DNA of 7,497 nt from Paenibacillaceae bacterium (GTDB taxonomy: Bacteria > Bacillota > Bacilli > Paenibacillales > YIM-B00363): the NCBI GenBank assembly GCA_018969805.1, contig JAGWXQ010000068.1, forward strand, positions 1-7,497, given 5' to 3'. This document shows positions 4,981 to 7,497 of this stretch, one piece after another; positions within the stretch are counted from its first letter, which is position 1, and the number at the start of each line of letters is the position of its first letter. Position numbers and translations under genes: made by a program. The notes under the pieces were generated by a model that was not told the origin of the DNA, searched no databases, and worked only from the letters and a program-made list of their open reading frames with translations.

Positions 4981-7497
4981 TCAATACACGTAGTCCCCTG
5001 ACATCATATGAAATTCGGATTGTTGTTCATCATCGACGTTTGTAAACTGCACAGAGCGGTATCGGTTCATCCCCGTACCCGCTGGAATGAGTTTTCCGAT
5101 AATGACATTTTCTTTCAATCCAAGCAGTTCATCGACTTTTCCTTTAATGGAGGCATCTGTCAACACGCGCGTCGTCTCTTGAAACGAAGCAGCTGACAAA
5201 AACGAATCCGTCTCTAATGACGCTTTGGTAATACCGAGCAAAATCGGCCGCGCGACCGCAGGTTCCCGATCAGCAAACAGCGCATCACGATTTGCCATTT
5301 CGTATTCGTGCAGTTCGACAAACGAACCGGGCAGCAACCGCGTATCCCCCGCATCGACGATCCGGATTTTGCGCAGCATTTGACGAATCATGACTTCGAT
5401 GTGCTTGTCGTTGATTTCTACCCCTTGATTTCGGTACACGCGCTGCACTTCTTGCAAAATATAATTTTGCACACCGCGAATACCCTTAATGCGCAACATT
5501 TCTTTGGGGTCGATCGAACCTTCGGTGAGTTCGTCGCCCGCTTCGACTTCTGCACCAACCGCAACGCGGATGCGTGACCCGTACGTCACGGCATACACAC
5601 GCTCATCTGCTTCACCTTTTACTTCGATTTCGCGTCGCTCTTTCGTTTCACGAATGTCTTGTACGACACCGTCTATTTCCGAAATAATCGCTTGCCCTTT
5701 CGGATTGCGCGCCTCAAACAGCTCTTGAATGCGCGGCAACCCTTGGGTAATGTCGTCTCCGGCTACGCCACCCGTGTGAAACGTACGCATCGTCAACTGC
5801 GTACCCGGCTCCCCGATCGACTGCGCCGCGATAATCCCGACCGCTTCCCCGATTTCCACAAACTTCCCTGTCGCCAAATTGCGCCCATAACACTTCTTGC
5901 ACACCCCGTGGCGCGTGCGGCACGACAGAACCGAACGAATTTGCACCTTTTCAATACCGGAAGCAATAATCGCGGATGCCTGTGCATCTTCAATTAATTC
6001 ATTGCGACGGACGATCGTCTCTCCCGTATTCGGATGGCGTATCGTCTCAAACGCATAACGCCCTTCAATTCGATCGTACAAATCCTCTATGACTTCTTTT
6101 CCGTCTTGAATTTTGCTCACAGTAAATCCTTTATCTGTACCACAATCATCTTCGCGTACGATGACATCTTGGGCAACATCGACAAGCCTGCGCGTCAAGT
6201 AGCCGGAATCTGCCGTGCGCAACGCCGTGTCTGCCAGCCCCTTCCGCGCACCGTGCGTTGAGATAAAATACTCTAATACGGTGAGTCCCTCACGGAAATT
6301 GGACTTAATCGGCAATTCGATAATGCGACCTGCGGGGTTTGCCATCAATCCGCGCATGCCCCCAAGCTGCGTAATTTGTGACTTATTGCCCCGCGCTTTC
6401 GATTCCACCATCATATTGATGGAGTTGAATTTTTGCAGGGATCGCATCAAAATTTCTGTCAGCTCTTCCTTTGCCTTAGACCATATCCCGATGACGCGGT
6501 CATACCGCTCATCGTTGGTAATCAACCCTCTACGGTATTGATTGGTCACGGTGCGAATGTGCTCGTCAGATTGCTGCAAAATGCGCTGCTTCTCTAAGGG
6601 AACGGTCACATCCGCTACGGCTATGGTAATGCCTGCTTTCGTTGAGTACTGAAACCCAAGCTGCTTAATATTGTCCAAAATAATCGAACTGCGCGTTGTA
6701 TGGTATCTTCGGAAACATTCCGCAATAATCGCTCCAAGATAATCTTTACCGACTGCCCCGGGCAACGCCACGTGCATCATCCGTTCGCGCAAATGTGCTC
6801 CTTTTTCATGAATGAAAAACTGATCATCCATTTTCCCCATCAAATTCGCTTTTGTTGGTGCGTTGATATACGGGAAGTCGTCGGGAAAAATTTCATTGAA
6901 GATGATTTTTCCTACGTTGGTGATGATCCATGCCTTTTGCTGTTGCTCTGTAAAACACTTCTTCTTGAGTGCCGCGACAGGGATCACGACCCGCGCATGC
7001 AAAGATGCAATGCCGCGATGATACGCACTCATCGCTTCATGCGTATCTTTAACGATCAGCCCCGATCCTTGTGCATCCACATCGTCCATGGTCAAGTAAA
7101 AACACCCGAGCACCATATCTTGGGACGGTGTCACTACCGGTTTGCCGTCTTTGGGATTTAAAATATTTCCCGACGCAAGCATAAGAATCCGTGCTTCCGC
7201 CTGCGCTTCCGCAGATAGCGGTACGTGTACCGCCATCTGATCTCCATCAAAGTCTGCATTGTACGCCGTACATACGAGTGGATGCAGCTTAATCGCCCGT
7301 CCTTCTACAAGCACTGGCTCAAACGCTTGAATGCCCAGTCTGTGCAACGTCGGTGCACGGTTGAGCAGTACGGGATGTTCTTTAATGACGTGCTCCAAAA
7401 CGTCCCACACATCTGGAGAGACGCGCTCCACTTTTCGTTTTGCACTCTTGATGTTGTGCGCCAAACCACTTTTGACGAGCTCTTTCATCACGAAAGG
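4981..7497 (-). CDS. rpoC: DNA-directed RNA polymerase subunit beta' (5'-truncated by window edge)
   Basis: Catalytic beta' subunit of RNA polymerase. The frame is open to the right edge (first full codons read P-F-V-M-K-E-L), so 838 residues of the C-terminal part are present and roughly 350–400 N-terminal residues lie outside. The GTG at 7491 is an internal Val, not a start. Seen in order (numbered from the edge): the active-site motif NADFDGDQM at 80–88, whose three Asp hold the catalytic Mg2+; the bridge-helix region around 400–438; four zinc-ligand Cys at 452, 526, 533 and 536 with the same spacing as E. coli C814/C888/C895/C898; and the trigger-loop region (AAQSIGEPGTQLTMRTFHTGG, about 557–577). 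The trigger loop runs straight on without the roughly 190-residue insertion found in E. coli, as expected for Bacillota. The C-terminus ends ...SGDYVY followed by TGA. No terminator follows, so transcripts can read into the str genes. Confidence 0.98.
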   Translation of the reverse strand, partial: PFVMKELVKSGLAHNIKSAKRKVERVSPDVWDVLEHVIKEHPVLLNRAPTLHRLGIQAFEPVLVEGRAIKLHPLVCTAYNADFDGDQMAVHVPLSAEAQAEARILMLASGNILNPKDGKPVVTPSQDMVLGCFYLTMDDVDAQGSGLIVKDTHEAMSAYHRGIASLHARVVIPVAALKKKCFTEQQQKAWIITNVGKIIFNEIFPDDFPYINAPTKANLMGKMDDQFFIHEKGAHLRERMMHVALPGAVGKDYLGAIIAECFRRYHTTRSSIILDNIKQLGFQYSTKAGITIAVADVTVPLEKQRILQQSDEHIRTVTNQYRRGLITNDERYDRVIGIWSKAKEELTEILMRSLQKFNSINMMVESKARGNKSQITQLGGMRGLMANPAGRIIELPIKSNFREGLTVLEYFISTHGARKGLADTALRTADSGYLTRRLVDVAQDVIVREDDCGTDKGFTVSKIQDGKEVIEDLYDRIEGRYAFETIRHPNTGETIVRRNELIEDAQASAIIASGIEKVQIRSVLSCRTRHGVCKKCYGRNLATGKFVEIGEAVGIIAAQSIGEPGTQLTMRTFHTGGVAGDDITQGLPRIQELFEARNPKGQAIISEIDGVVQDIRETKERREIEVKGEADERVYAVTYGSRIRVAVGAEVEAGDELTEGSIDPKEMLRIKGIRGVQNYILQEVQRVYRNQGVEINDKHIEVMIRQMLRKIRIVDAGDTRLLPGSFVELHEYEMANRDALFADREPAVARPILLGITKASLETDSFLSAASFQETTRVLTDASIKGKVDELLGLKENVIIGKLIPAGTGMNRYRSVQFTNVDDEQQSEFHMMSGDYVY

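Noticed and set aside
7489..7491. GTG near the right edge as start of an 836-residue protein
   Set aside because: The frame continues to the edge with P-F before the Val, matching the conserved internal RpoC sequence KPFVMKELV; the gene is simply cut by the window.
1..7497. An undescribed accessory, defence or mobile system
   Set aside because: Everything between 321 and the right edge is conserved core translation and transcription genes in standard order. No transposase, integrase, direct-repeat array, toxin pair or base-composition break was seen.

Overview
This window is the end of the rpo region and the complete str operon of a bacterium. All genes are on the minus strand. In transcription order (from the right edge to the left) they are: 3' part of rpoC, an L7Ae/YbxF-type RNA-binding protein gene (rplGB), rpsL (S12), rpsG (S7), fusA (EF-G) and tuf (EF-Tu). 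The order rpoC–L7Ae gene–rpsL–rpsG–fusA–tuf, the S12 with the extra internal segment typical of Gram-positive bacteria, an RpoC without the large trigger-loop insertion of E. coli, and strong AAGGAGG-type ribosome binding sites all point to Bacillota (Bacilli side, perhaps an Alicyclobacillus-like lineage). The genus is a guess from general protein character only.

Layout. 7497–4981: rpoC without its N-terminal third, ending in TGA. 4980–4883: a short spacer with no terminator but with an excellent sigma-A-type promoter (TTGACA, 18-bp spacer, extended TATGAT). 4882–4601: the L7Ae-family gene, most likely starting at a TTG codon, because the apparent upstream ATG lies inside the -10 box. 4586–4167 rpsL, 4131–3661 rpsG, 3635–1560 fusA and 1511–321 tuf follow with spacers of 14, 35, 25 and 48 bases. 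A strong intrinsic terminator (282–308) lies about a dozen bases after the tuf stop. Directly beyond it is a second strong promoter (TTGACA, 18-bp spacer, extended TACGAT, with an A/T tract upstream) that fires leftward out of the window. About 200 bases of leader follow with no gene I can recognise. In many relatives the next unit is the S10 ribosomal-protein operon, but its first gene is not reached here.

The genes form one functional group: RNA polymerase beta', two decoding-centre or head proteins of the 30S subunit, a kink-turn RNA-binding protein of the ribosome family, and the two GTPase elongation factors that deliver aminoacyl-tRNA and drive translocation. All proteins look intact with their motifs present. 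I found no mobile element, CRISPR, toxin, defence gene or other accessory system. The points worth a second look are regulatory: the two similar promoters, the start codon of rplGB, the unassigned leader at the left edge, and small competing hairpins at gene junctions.
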